Source: Mucilaginibacter terrenus (GTDB lineage: Bacteria > Bacteroidota > Bacteroidia > Sphingobacteriales > Sphingobacteriaceae). From it: DNA of 64,000 bases. The first letter of the stretch is position 1. Each line of letters starts with the position of its first letter. Under the pieces are notes generated by a model, which was given only the letters and a program-made list of their open reading frames with translations, did not search any database and was not told the origin of the DNA. The translations under genes and the position numbers were made by a program. This document shows, piece by piece, positions 24,666 to 33,254 of the stretch. Location: positions 62,001 to 126,000 of the forward strand of contig NZ_QWDE01000002.1 of assembly GCF_003432065.1 (NCBI RefSeq), read 5' to 3'.

Positions 24666-26324
24666 ATGGATCAACCTTTCATATTTGCAATTGACGACGA
24701 CCCGCAGGTACTGCGGGCAATAACACGCGACCTCAGGAACCAGTACCGTAAAGATTACCGCATACTCAGCACCACCTCTGCTAAAGAGGCGCTTGAAGGC
24801 TTGTTAGAGCTGAAGAACAAGGGCGAAGTGGTGGCCATGTTCGTGTCGGACCAGCGCATGCCCGAGATGGAGGGCATAGAGTTTTTGTGCCGCGCCATGA
24901 ACTATTTTCCCAATGCCAAGCGTGTGCTGCTTACCGCGTATGCCGATACCGATGCGGCTATAAAAGCCATAAACGACGTTCGGCTCGATTACTATTTGAC
25001 CAAGCCGTGGGACCCGCCCGAAGAAAAGCTATACCCCATACTTACGGATATGCTGGAAGACTGGCGCGGTAATTACCGGCCTAACTTTAAGGGAATAAAG
25101 GTTATTGGCTACTCTTTCTCGCCAAAGTCGCACGAGATCAAAGAGTTTCTCTCCGGCAATTTGGTTCCCTTCCAGTGGCTGGATGCCAATGCTGAAGAGG
25201 CAAAAAAGCTCACGCAGATAAACAAGATAGAAGCGAAGGACCTCCCGGCTATTATTTTTGACGACGGCACTTTGTTAAAGGCTCCTGCCGTGAGAGACAT
25301 TGCCGCACGCATAGGCCTTAACCCCGCTGTTAAGAACGAGCTGTACGATGTTGTGATCATAGGTGCAGGGCCGGCAGGGCTTGCTGCCTCGGTTTACGGC
25401 TCGTCCGAAGGATTAAAAACCTTGCTGATTGAGCGCAAAGCACCGGGCGGACAGGCGGGTACCAGCTCGCGGATTGAGAATTACCTGGGGTTCCCGGCTG
25501 GCTTAAGCGGCGCCGACCTAACCCGCAGGGCCATTACCCAAAGCACCCGTTTTGGTACAGATATTATTTCGCCGCAATCGGTAAAAGAGATCAAGACCAA
25601 AGACCAGTATAAAATACTGGTATTGGAAGACGGCACCGAAGTGACCACTAAAAGCATAGTGATCACCACCGGGGTAGACTACCGGCAGCTCACCACGCCC
25701 GGTATAGAAAAATTTACCGGTGCCGGCATTTACTACGGCGCAGCCATGACGGAGGCCGCATCCTGCAAAGACGCCAACGTGTACATTGTTGGGGGCGGTA
25801 ACTCCGCTGGCCAGGCGGCTATGTACCTGTCTAAATTCGCCAGGCAGGTTTTCATCCTGATACGTAAAGAAAGCCTTGCAGCTACTATGTCCTCATACCT
25901 TATCGACCAGATTGACGGTGTAAGCAACATTACGCTGATGCCTTGCAGCGAAATAAAGGAGGCCAAAGGAGAGACCAGGCTGCAACAACTGGTAATAGAA
26001 AATCTGGATAACAACGAGACCCAGACCGTTGATGCGGACGCGCTTTATATTTTCATAGGCGCTCGCCCTTATACCGACTGGCTTTGCAAAAACATCATTA
26101 AAAACGACAAAGGTTTTGTAGAGACCGGCCGCGACCTGAACAGCTGTGTTGATTTTGACAAGATATGGCACAACAACCGCGACCCATACCTGCTGGAGAC
26201 CAGCATCCCGGGCATATTTGCCGCCGGTGATGTACGTGCCGGTGCCATGAACCGCGTAGCTTCCGCCGTAGGCGAAGGATCTATGGCCATTAGTTTTGTG
26301 CACAAGTATTTAAACGAGATATAA
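24666..26324 (+). CDS. Response regulator fused to Cys-less glutaredoxin-like and thioredoxin-reductase-like domains
   Basis: A 552-residue fusion. Residues 1-125 are a receiver with acidic pocket Asp10-12, phospho-acceptor Asp62 (FVSDQRMP) and Lys113 (LTKPWD). Residues about 143-217 are thioredoxin/glutaredoxin-like, with SPKS at 152-155 where an active C-x-x-C would lie. Residues about 225-552 are a thioredoxin-reductase-type flavoprotein with FAD motif IIGAGPAG, NADPH motif IVGGGNSAG and C-terminal GIFAAGDVR. Where E. coli TrxB has CATCDG, this protein has AAMTEA (about 359-364), so the redox disulfide is missing. It is 15 bp after the kinase and probably its target, making a flavin oxidoreductase output controlled by phosphorylation. 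Confidence 0.9.
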   Translation: MDQPFIFAIDDDPQVLRAITRDLRNQYRKDYRILSTTSAKEALEGLLELKNKGEVVAMFVSDQRMPEMEGIEFLCRAMNYFPNAKRVLLTAYADTDAAIKAINDVRLDYYLTKPWDPPEEKLYPILTDMLEDWRGNYRPNFKGIKVIGYSFSPKSHEIKEFLSGNLVPFQWLDANAEEAKKLTQINKIEAKDLPAIIFDDGTLLKAPAVRDIAARIGLNPAVKNELYDVVIIGAGPAGLAASVYGSSEGLKTLLIERKAPGGQAGTSSRIENYLGFPAGLSGADLTRRAITQSTRFGTDIISPQSVKEIKTKDQYKILVLEDGTEVTTKSIVITTGVDYRQLTTPGIEKFTGAGIYYGAAMTEAASCKDANVYIVGGGNSAGQAAMYLSKFARQVFILIRKESLAATMSSYLIDQIDGVSNITLMPCSEIKEAKGETRLQQLVIENLDNNETQTVDADALYIFIGARPYTDWLCKNIIKNDKGFVETGRDLNSCVDFDKIWHNNRDPYLLETSIPGIFAAGDVRAGAMNRVASAVGEGSMAISFVHKYLNEI

Positions 26325-26344
26325 CGAAGGGATATTTGTTATTT

Positions 26345-26390
26345 CCCCTCTTGAGAGGGGCCGGGTGTGTTAGCCGCAAGGTTAACACAC
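26345..26390. repeat. Two adjacent hairpins after the redox operon
   Basis: CCCCTCT-TG-AGAGGGG (26345-26360) is followed by GTGTGTTA (26365-26372) and TAACACAC (26383-26390). They begin about 20 bp after the fusion-gene stop. The second is followed by CTCTTTATTTT and could terminate transcription; the layout also resembles interspersed palindromic repeats. Confidence 0.6.
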
Positions 26391-26562
26391 CTCTTTATTT
26401 TGCAGCAGCACATGGCTTAAAAATCCTCTTTAACGCAACCATCCATCTACTTTATACGTATTAGCTACAAAGCGCAAAACGCCTTTACTTGAATGCCACA
26501 CTATGCGGCATTCTGCAACCATATTATATAGCCGAACCTCTCTTATTTAAATTCCCGAAACG

Positions 26563-26592
26563 GCAGCTATCCTGTGGGTAGCTGCTTTTTTA
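26563..26592 (+). terminator. Rho-independent terminator-like hairpin upstream of the Anbu cluster
   Basis: Stem GCAGCTA/TAGCTGC with inner CC/GG pairs and a T-tract directly after. The gap from 26325 to 26780 holds this hairpin, the two hairpins at 26345-26390, and otherwise A/T-rich DNA without a gene. Confidence 0.65.
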
Positions 26593-26780
26593 TTTATCCG
26601 GGCGGCATTTCCATCATTTTTGCTACTCCTTTGCTCAACTTTACTGCAAAAATTGTAGCAGATGAGCAATTATTTTTATAATTTACCAAAAAATAGTGGG
26701 TTTGATGATGTAATTGGCTGCAATTACCTGTTCACTATTTAATTTTATTTATTCAGATGCTCTAAAAACCAAGGTATTTT

Positions 26781-28235
26781 ATGTACAGTTCGCAACATTT
26801 TGAAAAATACAACCTTATAAACGGCGTATGGGACGAGATGTATAACGAAAACCATATTGTCCGCGACCATTATCAGAAAGTGATTGAATACCTGGCGCGC
26901 GAATCTGCCGAGGATCTTAATAAAAAGGAAGAATTGGCTAAGCGGCTGTTCATGTCGCAGGGTATTACCTTTACGGTTTATAATAGCGGCGAGGGTATCG
27001 AAAAGATATTTCCGTTTGATATTATTCCGCGCATTATCACTGCAGACGAATGGGCCTTTGTAGAACGGGGCATAAAGCAGCGGCTTACCGCACTCAACCT
27101 GTTCCTTAAGGATATTTACCACAACCAGTTCATAGTAAAAGACGGCATAGTGCCGATAGACATTGTTTACTCCTGTCCGCATTTCCTGCGCGAGATGTAC
27201 CAGCTGGATGTGCCTTATGACATTTACGTGCACATTGCGGGTATAGACCTGATCCGCGATCACGACGGCACCTTTTATGTACTGGAAGATAATCTGCGCA
27301 CACCATCGGGCGTAAGTTACATGCTGGAGAACCGGGAGATTACCAAACGCCTCTTCCCCGATCTGCTGCCTAACTGCAGTGTTCGCAGCGTTACCGAGTA
27401 CCCGGCAATCCTGTACAAGAACCTTATGGCGCTATCGCCAAGGCAAATAAGCAACCCTACCATTGTGCTGCTTAGTCCGGGTATATATAACTCCGCCTAC
27501 TTTGAACACACCACCCTGGCCCGGTTAATGGGCGTAGAGCTGGTAGAGGGCCGTGACCTGGTGGTGAACAACCATAAGGTATACATGAAAACCACAACCG
27601 GCCTGCAACAGGTTGATGTGATCTACCGCCGGGTGGATGATGAGTTTTTAGATCCCTTGGTGTTTAATCCGCAAAGCGTACTCGGTGTAGCCGGGTTAAT
27701 GGGCGCTTATCGCAAGGGTAACGTAGCCATTGTAAATGCTATTGGCAACGGCGTAGCCGATGATAAGGCCACTTACATTTACGTACCCGAAATGATAAGG
27801 TATTACCTTAACGAAGAGCCTATATTAAAGAACGTGCCTACCCATCGCCTTGGCAATGCAGATGAGCGCGAGCATGTGTTTGCCAACATTAACAAAATGG
27901 TGGTGAAAAAAACCAACGAAAGTGGTGGCTACGGCATGCTGATGGGTCACGCCGCAAGTGAGGAAGAAATAGATAAATACAAGCAGGAAATATTAAAGGA
28001 CCCGCGCAGTTTTATCGCGCAGCCTACCATATCGCTGTCGGCAGCGCCGTGTTATATCGGCGGAGTACTGCAGCCGCGCCGGATTGACCTGCGCCCATAC
28101 GCCCTTTGCGGCCCGGATGGGATAGAGATTGTACCCGGCGGACTTACACGCGTAGCGCTGACAGAAGGATCGCTGGTGGTAAACAGCTCACAGGGAGGCG
28201 GCAGTAAAGATACTTGGGTGTTAAACAACTCCTAG
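26781..28235 (+). CDS. Circularly permuted ATP-grasp protein of the Anbu cluster
   Basis: A 484-residue protein of the circularly permuted ATP-grasp type 2 family (DUF404/DUF407/DUF403 group). Typical segments are GITFTVYNSGEGIEKIFPFD, DLIRDHDGTFYVLEDNLRTP (nucleotide/metal-binding Asp, Glu, Asn), and KKTNESGGYGMLMG near the end. The family is predicted to form amide bonds between a carboxylate and an amine. It is the first of five genes ending with Anbu and two transglutaminase-like proteins, consistent with a peptide-tagging or peptide-making pathway proposed for this cluster by comparative genomics. No substrate is known. Confidence 0.9.
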   Translation: MYSSQHFEKYNLINGVWDEMYNENHIVRDHYQKVIEYLARESAEDLNKKEELAKRLFMSQGITFTVYNSGEGIEKIFPFDIIPRIITADEWAFVERGIKQRLTALNLFLKDIYHNQFIVKDGIVPIDIVYSCPHFLREMYQLDVPYDIYVHIAGIDLIRDHDGTFYVLEDNLRTPSGVSYMLENREITKRLFPDLLPNCSVRSVTEYPAILYKNLMALSPRQISNPTIVLLSPGIYNSAYFEHTTLARLMGVELVEGRDLVVNNHKVYMKTTTGLQQVDVIYRRVDDEFLDPLVFNPQSVLGVAGLMGAYRKGNVAIVNAIGNGVADDKATYIYVPEMIRYYLNEEPILKNVPTHRLGNADEREHVFANINKMVVKKTNESGGYGMLMGHAASEEEIDKYKQEILKDPRSFIAQPTISLSAAPCYIGGVLQPRRIDLRPYALCGPDGIEIVPGGLTRVALTEGSLVVNSSQGGGSKDTWVLNNS

Positions 28236-28239
28236 CTAC

Positions 28240-28366
28240 AACCCCCTAACCCCCTAAGGGGGAACAGGAATTAGAAGCAGGACTTTTAAAATCAAGAGAC
28301 AAGACACATGTTATTAAAAATAATAGTTACAAACAAAAAGTTCCCCCTTCAGGGGGCTAGGGGGTT
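28240..28366. repeat. MITE-like palindromic element inside the Anbu operon
   Basis: The left arm reads AACCCCCTAACCCCCT and then AAGGGGGAAC (28240-28265). The right arm reads GTTCCCCCTTCAGGGGG and then CTAGGGGGTT (28340-28366) and is its near reverse complement. The core of about 75 bp is A/T-rich and non-coding. Each arm contains its own C-rich/G-rich palindrome. It fills the 137-bp gap between two genes that are usually close, so it looks like an inserted non-autonomous element. Confidence 0.75.
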
Positions 28367-28372
28367 TGGCTT

Positions 28373-29308
28373 ATGTTAAGCAGGGTGGCCGCAAGCTTTT
28401 ACTGGCTAAGCAGGTACATTGAACGTAGCGACGGTATACTGCGGATGCTGAAGATCAACTATAACTCTTCGCAGGACTCCATGCAGGGTTTTAGCTGGAA
28501 GCCTGTGCTGCGCATTTTCTCAGGGTATGACGAAAGCCTGCAGGAAAAGCTAAATGACGATAGCCGCGCCGTTCTTAAATACATGGTGACAGACCGGGGA
28601 AATCAAAACTCTATCCTGAACATTATTACCCTTGCCCGCGAGAACGCCCGAAGCGTACAGGAGCATATCCCTAAGGATCTCTGGCAATGCCTTAATGAGT
28701 ATTACCATACCATAAAGGACCCTAAGCTTAACGACAGGCTCCAAAAGGACGACCCTATAACTGTGCTGGATATTGTTATTAAACAGGTGATGCTCTACTA
28801 CGGCACAGCAGAAATAACCATGGAACGGGGCCAGGCACGCAGCTTCATGAACATTGGCAAATACCTGGAAAGGGCAATTCAGTCGATAGATATTCTTGAC
28901 GTTAAATACGGGCCAACCAATGCCAACCCCGACCTGCTTACCGATATTACCTACTGGAAACACCTGCTCCTTTCCATAGGCGGGCACGAGCTGTACCTGA
29001 AAACCTACCGCGACGGCTTGGAAGCGCAGAACGTAATAGAGCAGATCATCCTGAACAATGACTTTCCGCGATCGGTTATTTATTCGGTAAACAACATACA
29101 GCGCTATTTCGACAGGCTCAAGAACAACAGCAATGTGAACGATTACCGAGATATTTCGTTCCAGATAGGCAAGCTGCAGAGCAATATCAAATATAGTTCG
29201 GCAAAAAGCATCAGCCAGGTAGGGTTGCACCAGTTCCTGACCATTGCCAGGGATGATCTGTACAAGATCGGCAACTGCCTTAACGAATACTATTTCGCCA
29301 ATTCATGA
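28373..29308 (+). CDS. Alpha-E domain protein
   Basis: A 311-residue all-helical protein of the alpha-E family (DUF403). It begins MLSRVAASFYWLSRYIERSD, the highly conserved N-terminus of the family, and continues with NARSVQEHIPKDLWQCLNEY and RSFMNIGKYLERAIQSIDIL. Alpha-E proteins almost always accompany circularly permuted ATP-grasp and transglutaminase-like proteins, as here. The biochemical role is unknown; a scaffold or second catalytic partner is suggested. It directly follows the palindromic element. Confidence 0.92.
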   Translation: MLSRVAASFYWLSRYIERSDGILRMLKINYNSSQDSMQGFSWKPVLRIFSGYDESLQEKLNDDSRAVLKYMVTDRGNQNSILNIITLARENARSVQEHIPKDLWQCLNEYYHTIKDPKLNDRLQKDDPITVLDIVIKQVMLYYGTAEITMERGQARSFMNIGKYLERAIQSIDILDVKYGPTNANPDLLTDITYWKHLLLSIGGHELYLKTYRDGLEAQNVIEQIILNNDFPRSVIYSVNNIQRYFDRLKNNSNVNDYRDISFQIGKLQSNIKYSSAKSISQVGLHQFLTIARDDLYKIGNCLNEYYFANS

Positions 29309-29328
29309 TAACCCCTAATTGATCTGAA

Positions 29329-30306
29329 ATGCCCGAATTTAAAATACAGCACATAACTAAATACTCGTACGATAACTTTGTACGCGACAGTGCCAATAAG
29401 ATCATCCTGTTCCCGATAGCAGATCTCTACCAGGAGGTTTTAAAGCACGATTTGAGCATCACCGGCCACCCCCTTGTAGATACGTATATTGACTATTATG
29501 GCAATGAGGTAGGCAGCTTCACTTATACAGAACCACATAACCTGCTGGTGATCAACTCACAGGTATCCGTAAATACACATCCCCGCCCATTACCGCTAGA
29601 CGATGTTGCAGCAGTCACCCAGTGGGACGAGCTATTCAATCTGAGGCATATTGTGCCCTACATAGACTTTCTTAAACAGGAGTACTTTGAAGGCCTGAGC
29701 GAACTTACCCCGATAGTAAACGGCGAACGTAATGCCAACGACACGCCCTACAGGGCAGCATTAACCTTTATGGAGTACGTTTTCAGGAACTTTGAATACA
29801 TAAAGGGGGTAACTACAGTAGAAACCACGCTTGACGAGATATGGAAAATAAAGGCCGGCGTATGCCAGGACTTTGCCCATATCCTGATGGTAATGCTGCG
29901 GCTGGTGGGCATTCCTGCACGATATGTTAGCGGTTACATATGCCCCAACCGCGACGGCATGCGCGGCACCGGCGCAACACACGCCTGGGCCGAAGCGTAC
30001 TTACCCGGTTATGGCTGGCTGGGCCTGGACCCTACAAACAACTGCATTGCCAACGAAATGCACGTGCGCCTGGCAGTAGGCCGCAACTTTAGCGACTGCT
30101 CGCCGGTGAAGGGTGTTTACAAAGGTTCGGCAAGGCACATACTGGATGTTTCAGTTTCGGTAGGGTACGAAGAGGAACACATTCCACAGGAAAAAGATAT
30201 ATTTACCGTTTCAACGTTTCCAAAAACCGACCATGTTGCACCGCGCAACAGCTACGAACGGTATATGGAAATTATACAGCAGCAGCAACAACAGCAGCAG
30301 CAGTAA
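29329..30306 (+). CDS. Transglutaminase-like protein with a polyglutamine tail
   Basis: A 325-residue protein. The N-terminal beta-sandwich (residues about 1-130) is followed by a transglutaminase core with catalytic Cys in KAGVCQDFAHILMVML, His in TGATHAWAEAYLPGYGW and Asp in GLDPTNNC. In this family the fold is a cysteine protease or amidase as often as a crosslinker. The last residues are nine glutamines encoded by a CAG/CAA run (about 30277-30303), which looks like a microsatellite expansion. It lies 20 bp after the alpha-E gene and 20 bp before Anbu. Confidence 0.9.
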   Translation: MPEFKIQHITKYSYDNFVRDSANKIILFPIADLYQEVLKHDLSITGHPLVDTYIDYYGNEVGSFTYTEPHNLLVINSQVSVNTHPRPLPLDDVAAVTQWDELFNLRHIVPYIDFLKQEYFEGLSELTPIVNGERNANDTPYRAALTFMEYVFRNFEYIKGVTTVETTLDEIWKIKAGVCQDFAHILMVMLRLVGIPARYVSGYICPNRDGMRGTGATHAWAEAYLPGYGWLGLDPTNNCIANEMHVRLAVGRNFSDCSPVKGVYKGSARHILDVSVSVGYEEEHIPQEKDIFTVSTFPKTDHVAPRNSYERYMEIIQQQQQQQQQ

Positions 30307-30325
30307 CGGAACTAAATATAGCACA

Positions 30326-31063
30326 ATGACCTACTGTTTAGGAATTAAGGTTAAACAGGGCCTCGTAGCTCTGGCAGATACCCGTATTACCACCGGCACC
30401 GATACTACAATTAAAAAAAAGATCACCATTGTTCAAAAGAAGAACCATTCGCTTTTTATCATGACCAGTGGTTTGCGATCGGTACGGGACAAGGCTATTG
30501 TTTACTTTGACGAATTGCTGGAGACGGAGGAGTTCACCAAATTGTACCAGGCCGTTAATGCTTTTGGCCAGCAGGTACGCCGGGTTGCCGAGGAAGACAG
30601 GCCCACTCTTGAAAAAGCAGGCTTTAAGTTCGACCTCAACACCATAATCGGCGGGCAGCTAAAGGATGATGAAGAACACAAGCTGTTCCTGCTTTACCCG
30701 GAAGGGAATTGGGTAGAGTTAGGGCTGGGCGCCCCGTTTGTCATTATCGGTAATTCCGGGCATGGTAAGGCTATTCTAAACCGTGTGGTAAATGAAGATT
30801 CGGATATGCGGCTGGCACTTAAAGCTGGCTTCCTATCATTCGACAGTACGCGCGTAAGCAGCAATAATGTAGACTTCCCTATAGATGTGGCACTCTACAA
30901 AAAAGGCACCTTTGAGTTGGTAGAACAGCGTTTTACCGAAAAGGAGATGGCCGAAATATCTGCCCAGTGGGACGAAGAACTAAAAAATGCCCTGATGAAT
31001 ATCCCGGGCGAATGGATGGACAAAGCTTTTGATAAATTACCCGTAAATACAAATGAAGTTTAA
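30326..31063 (+). CDS. Anbu (proteasome/HslV-like peptidase homologue)
   Basis: A 245-residue protein that begins MTYCLGIKVKQGLVALADTR. Thr2 would be the N-terminal nucleophile after removal of Met, Asp18 is the conserved Asp17 equivalent, and lysines at 30-32 fit the catalytic Lys. This is the signature of Anbu, the bacterial proteasome-related protein that forms helical or ring assemblies. I start at the ATG at 30326 because it places Thr at position 2; a frame open to 30233 would bury it. It overlaps the next gene by 11 bp. Its genetic tie to ATP-grasp, alpha-E and transglutaminase proteins is known, but its substrates are not. Confidence 0.93.
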   Translation: MTYCLGIKVKQGLVALADTRITTGTDTTIKKKITIVQKKNHSLFIMTSGLRSVRDKAIVYFDELLETEEFTKLYQAVNAFGQQVRRVAEEDRPTLEKAGFKFDLNTIIGGQLKDDEEHKLFLLYPEGNWVELGLGAPFVIIGNSGHGKAILNRVVNEDSDMRLALKAGFLSFDSTRVSSNNVDFPIDVALYKKGTFELVEQRFTEKEMAEISAQWDEELKNALMNIPGEWMDKAFDKLPVNTNEV

Positions 31064-31901
31064 AGTATCGGCAGAGTTAGCTTATAACGTAAAAGCGCCA
31101 AGCACGCTGATATTGAACATAAATGCATTACGGACAGACCGGCAAAACATAATAGAAGAGAGCCTTGTCCTAGATCCGCATATTAACTCTGAAGAACTCC
31201 CGCCAATACATGGCGAAAACCGCTTCGTTAGGTTGGATATACAGCAACCGGGGCCAATCGCTGTGAGTTATCATGCCCTGGTGGACAATTACTACGAGGT
31301 AAGAAACCACTCTAATATGCCCGAAATACCGGTGGCGCAATTTCACCCATCGGTGCTTACTTACCTTAACCCAAGCCGCTACTGCCAGTCAGACAAGTTG
31401 TACCGCCTGGCAAGCAACACCTTTGGTCACATTCACACACCATTTGAACAGGTTTTTGCAATAACAGACTGGATCCACAAAAACGTGGAATATCTAAGCG
31501 GCTTCACCAATTCGGAAACATCCGCTTATGATACCGTAACCCAGCAAGCTGGTGTATGCCGCGATTTTGCACACCTGGGCATTGCGTTGTGCCGCGCGCT
31601 TACTATCCCGGCAAGGTATTTTACGGGTTATGCTTACCAGCTGTATCCACCAGATTTCCATGCTTGTTTTGAAGCATATTTGGGCGGCGATTGGGTACTA
31701 TTTGATGCTACGCGACTAACACCATTGAACGGTCTGGTGAAAATAGCCAACGGGCGAGACGCAGCCGACGCTGCTATAGCCAGCATATTTGGCGACGTGG
31801 AGTTTAAAAGCATTAAAGTGTCAAGCGAATATGCAGGTGAAACACCGTTTGAGCCTATTTATTACACCCGACACGTGAGCGACGGTGTCACCTACTTTTG
31901 A
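31053..31901 (+). CDS. Second transglutaminase-like protein of the Anbu cluster
   Basis: A 282-residue protein with the same layout as the first: an N-terminal beta-rich part (about 1-130) and a transglutaminase core with Cys in QAGVCRDFAHLGIALCRAL, His in PPDFHACFEAYLGGDW and Asp in LFDATRL. It overlaps Anbu by 11 bp and so is very likely co-translated with it. The C-terminus overlaps the convergent glycosyltransferase gene by 10 bp. Two divergent copies of this enzyme in one cluster suggest two steps or two substrates. Confidence 0.9.
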   Translation: MKFKVSAELAYNVKAPSTLILNINALRTDRQNIIEESLVLDPHINSEELPPIHGENRFVRLDIQQPGPIAVSYHALVDNYYEVRNHSNMPEIPVAQFHPSVLTYLNPSRYCQSDKLYRLASNTFGHIHTPFEQVFAITDWIHKNVEYLSGFTNSETSAYDTVTQQAGVCRDFAHLGIALCRALTIPARYFTGYAYQLYPPDFHACFEAYLGGDWVLFDATRLTPLNGLVKIANGRDAADAAIASIFGDVEFKSIKVSSEYAGETPFEPIYYTRHVSDGVTYF

Positions 31902-33103
31902 TAGCTACTAGCAAGTTCAGCTTCTACTTTCTCTATTACTTCAGACATTTCATCGGCACGTTTTTGCCAGGTGTTTCCCTCGGCAATGTCCAGCCGCGAT
32001 TGTCGCTTGGCTGTTGTATCCGTATTTATTTCTTCCAAAATATCACGCAGAAAATCTTCCTTATTGTCTGCTACTTTGATAATGCCCTCAAAGTCAGACA
32101 GGTCACTAAAGTCGGTACTTACTACCGGTAAACCGGCGGCGAGGTACTCGTTTATCTTCATGGGGTAAATGCCCCGGGTAAAGTCGTCTTTAATAAATGG
32201 GATTATGCCTGCAGAAAACTCTTTGGAATAGCCGGGCAGCTGCTCCGGCGACTTTGCACCTTCCAGCCTAACGTTAGGGTACTTTCTTAGGATAGCTTCA
32301 CCTCTTTCGCTGGTAATGCGGCCAACAAATGTAAAAGTAGCATCGGGCATTTGGGTGAACAGGTGTTGCAATATGTCGTAATCCAACCGGTCGTCTACAC
32401 TGCCAACATACCCAACCACCTTTTTATCCGTGTTTACATCAGGGTTAAACCCCTGGCGGAACAGCGATGCTTTTACGGCATTATTTACAATATAACAGCG
32501 CTCTGTCCAGTCCTTTTTACTTTCATAAAGTCCTTTGCTGGTCACAATAACGGCATCCACCATTTTCATGAAAATCTGCTCCAGCTTAACGCCATGCTTG
32601 CTCAGCCATGATCCTGCCCCCTTAACCTCATCGTAGCAGTGGTATATCAGCGTTTTCTCGTTAAACCTGCGCCCGGTCATCACGCCCAAGGGCGGGTTAA
32701 AGGATACTATGTTGATAAGGTCCTCCTCCATTTTCAGCCGTTTTAATGCCTTGCGTATGGTACGCCTTATAAGCAACCCATTATAGTTCAAGAAAAATTT
32801 GTGCAGCTTACCGGGGGGCAAAAAGCTAACCGGTACCACCAGCGGCGGCGTTAAAAGGTAAACCGTACCGCCACCTTCGGTAGCAATATTGGTTATGCGG
32901 CTTTTAAGCCCCATAGCCTGTATATAGTCCAGCTTTTCTTTTGCTTTAACACCTACTATCGCGTCCTTATAGGTATAAGGGTTTTCTACAAAAAGCACCT
33001 TGTTGGTAGTGCTAAGCACTTTCATCAGCTCAACAGTTGCTTTAATATAGTTACCATGCCATTCGGTGTTACATATGCACAGTATATTGCGATTTTGGAG
33101 CAT
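31892..33103 (-). CDS. Glycosyltransferase, GT-B fold (GT4-like)
   Basis: About 403 residues from the ATG at 33103 (MLQNRNILCICNTEWHGNYI); the frame upstream to 33148 is not needed. N-terminal and C-terminal Rossmann-like halves fit the GT-B fold. The C-terminal donor site reads KVVGYVGSVDDRLDYD, then GIIPFIKDDFTRGIYPMKIN and EYLAAGLPVVSTDF, with the E-x7-E-type region of nucleotide-sugar binding. It probably adds a sugar to a surface glycan or lipid. It stands alone, convergent with the Anbu cluster. Confidence 0.85.
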   Translation of the reverse strand: MLQNRNILCICNTEWHGNYIKATVELMKVLSTTNKVLFVENPYTYKDAIVGVKAKEKLDYIQAMGLKSRITNIATEGGGTVYLLTPPLVVPVSFLPPGKLHKFFLNYNGLLIRRTIRKALKRLKMEEDLINIVSFNPPLGVMTGRRFNEKTLIYHCYDEVKGAGSWLSKHGVKLEQIFMKMVDAVIVTSKGLYESKKDWTERCYIVNNAVKASLFRQGFNPDVNTDKKVVGYVGSVDDRLDYDILQHLFTQMPDATFTFVGRITSERGEAILRKYPNVRLEGAKSPEQLPGYSKEFSAGIIPFIKDDFTRGIYPMKINEYLAAGLPVVSTDFSDLSDFEGIIKVADNKEDFLRDILEEINTDTTAKRQSRLDIAEGNTWQKRADEMSEVIEKVEAELASSYQK

Positions 33104-33254
33104 GATTGGGTATTTGTAGAAACTACTAATATAGAGATTAAACGACAATTGGATAGGGGAAGTTACAAGCTGATTAATTCGCGGACTGATTAATTTAACT
33201 ATTGTACAATATCGGGCGGCTTTCTATCTTATAATTAATTATTTTAGCGGAAGT

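Noticed and set aside
31892..31901. Read-through fusion between the second transglutaminase and the glycosyltransferase
   Set aside because: The genes are convergent and overlap by only 10 bp; both have complete family C-termini.
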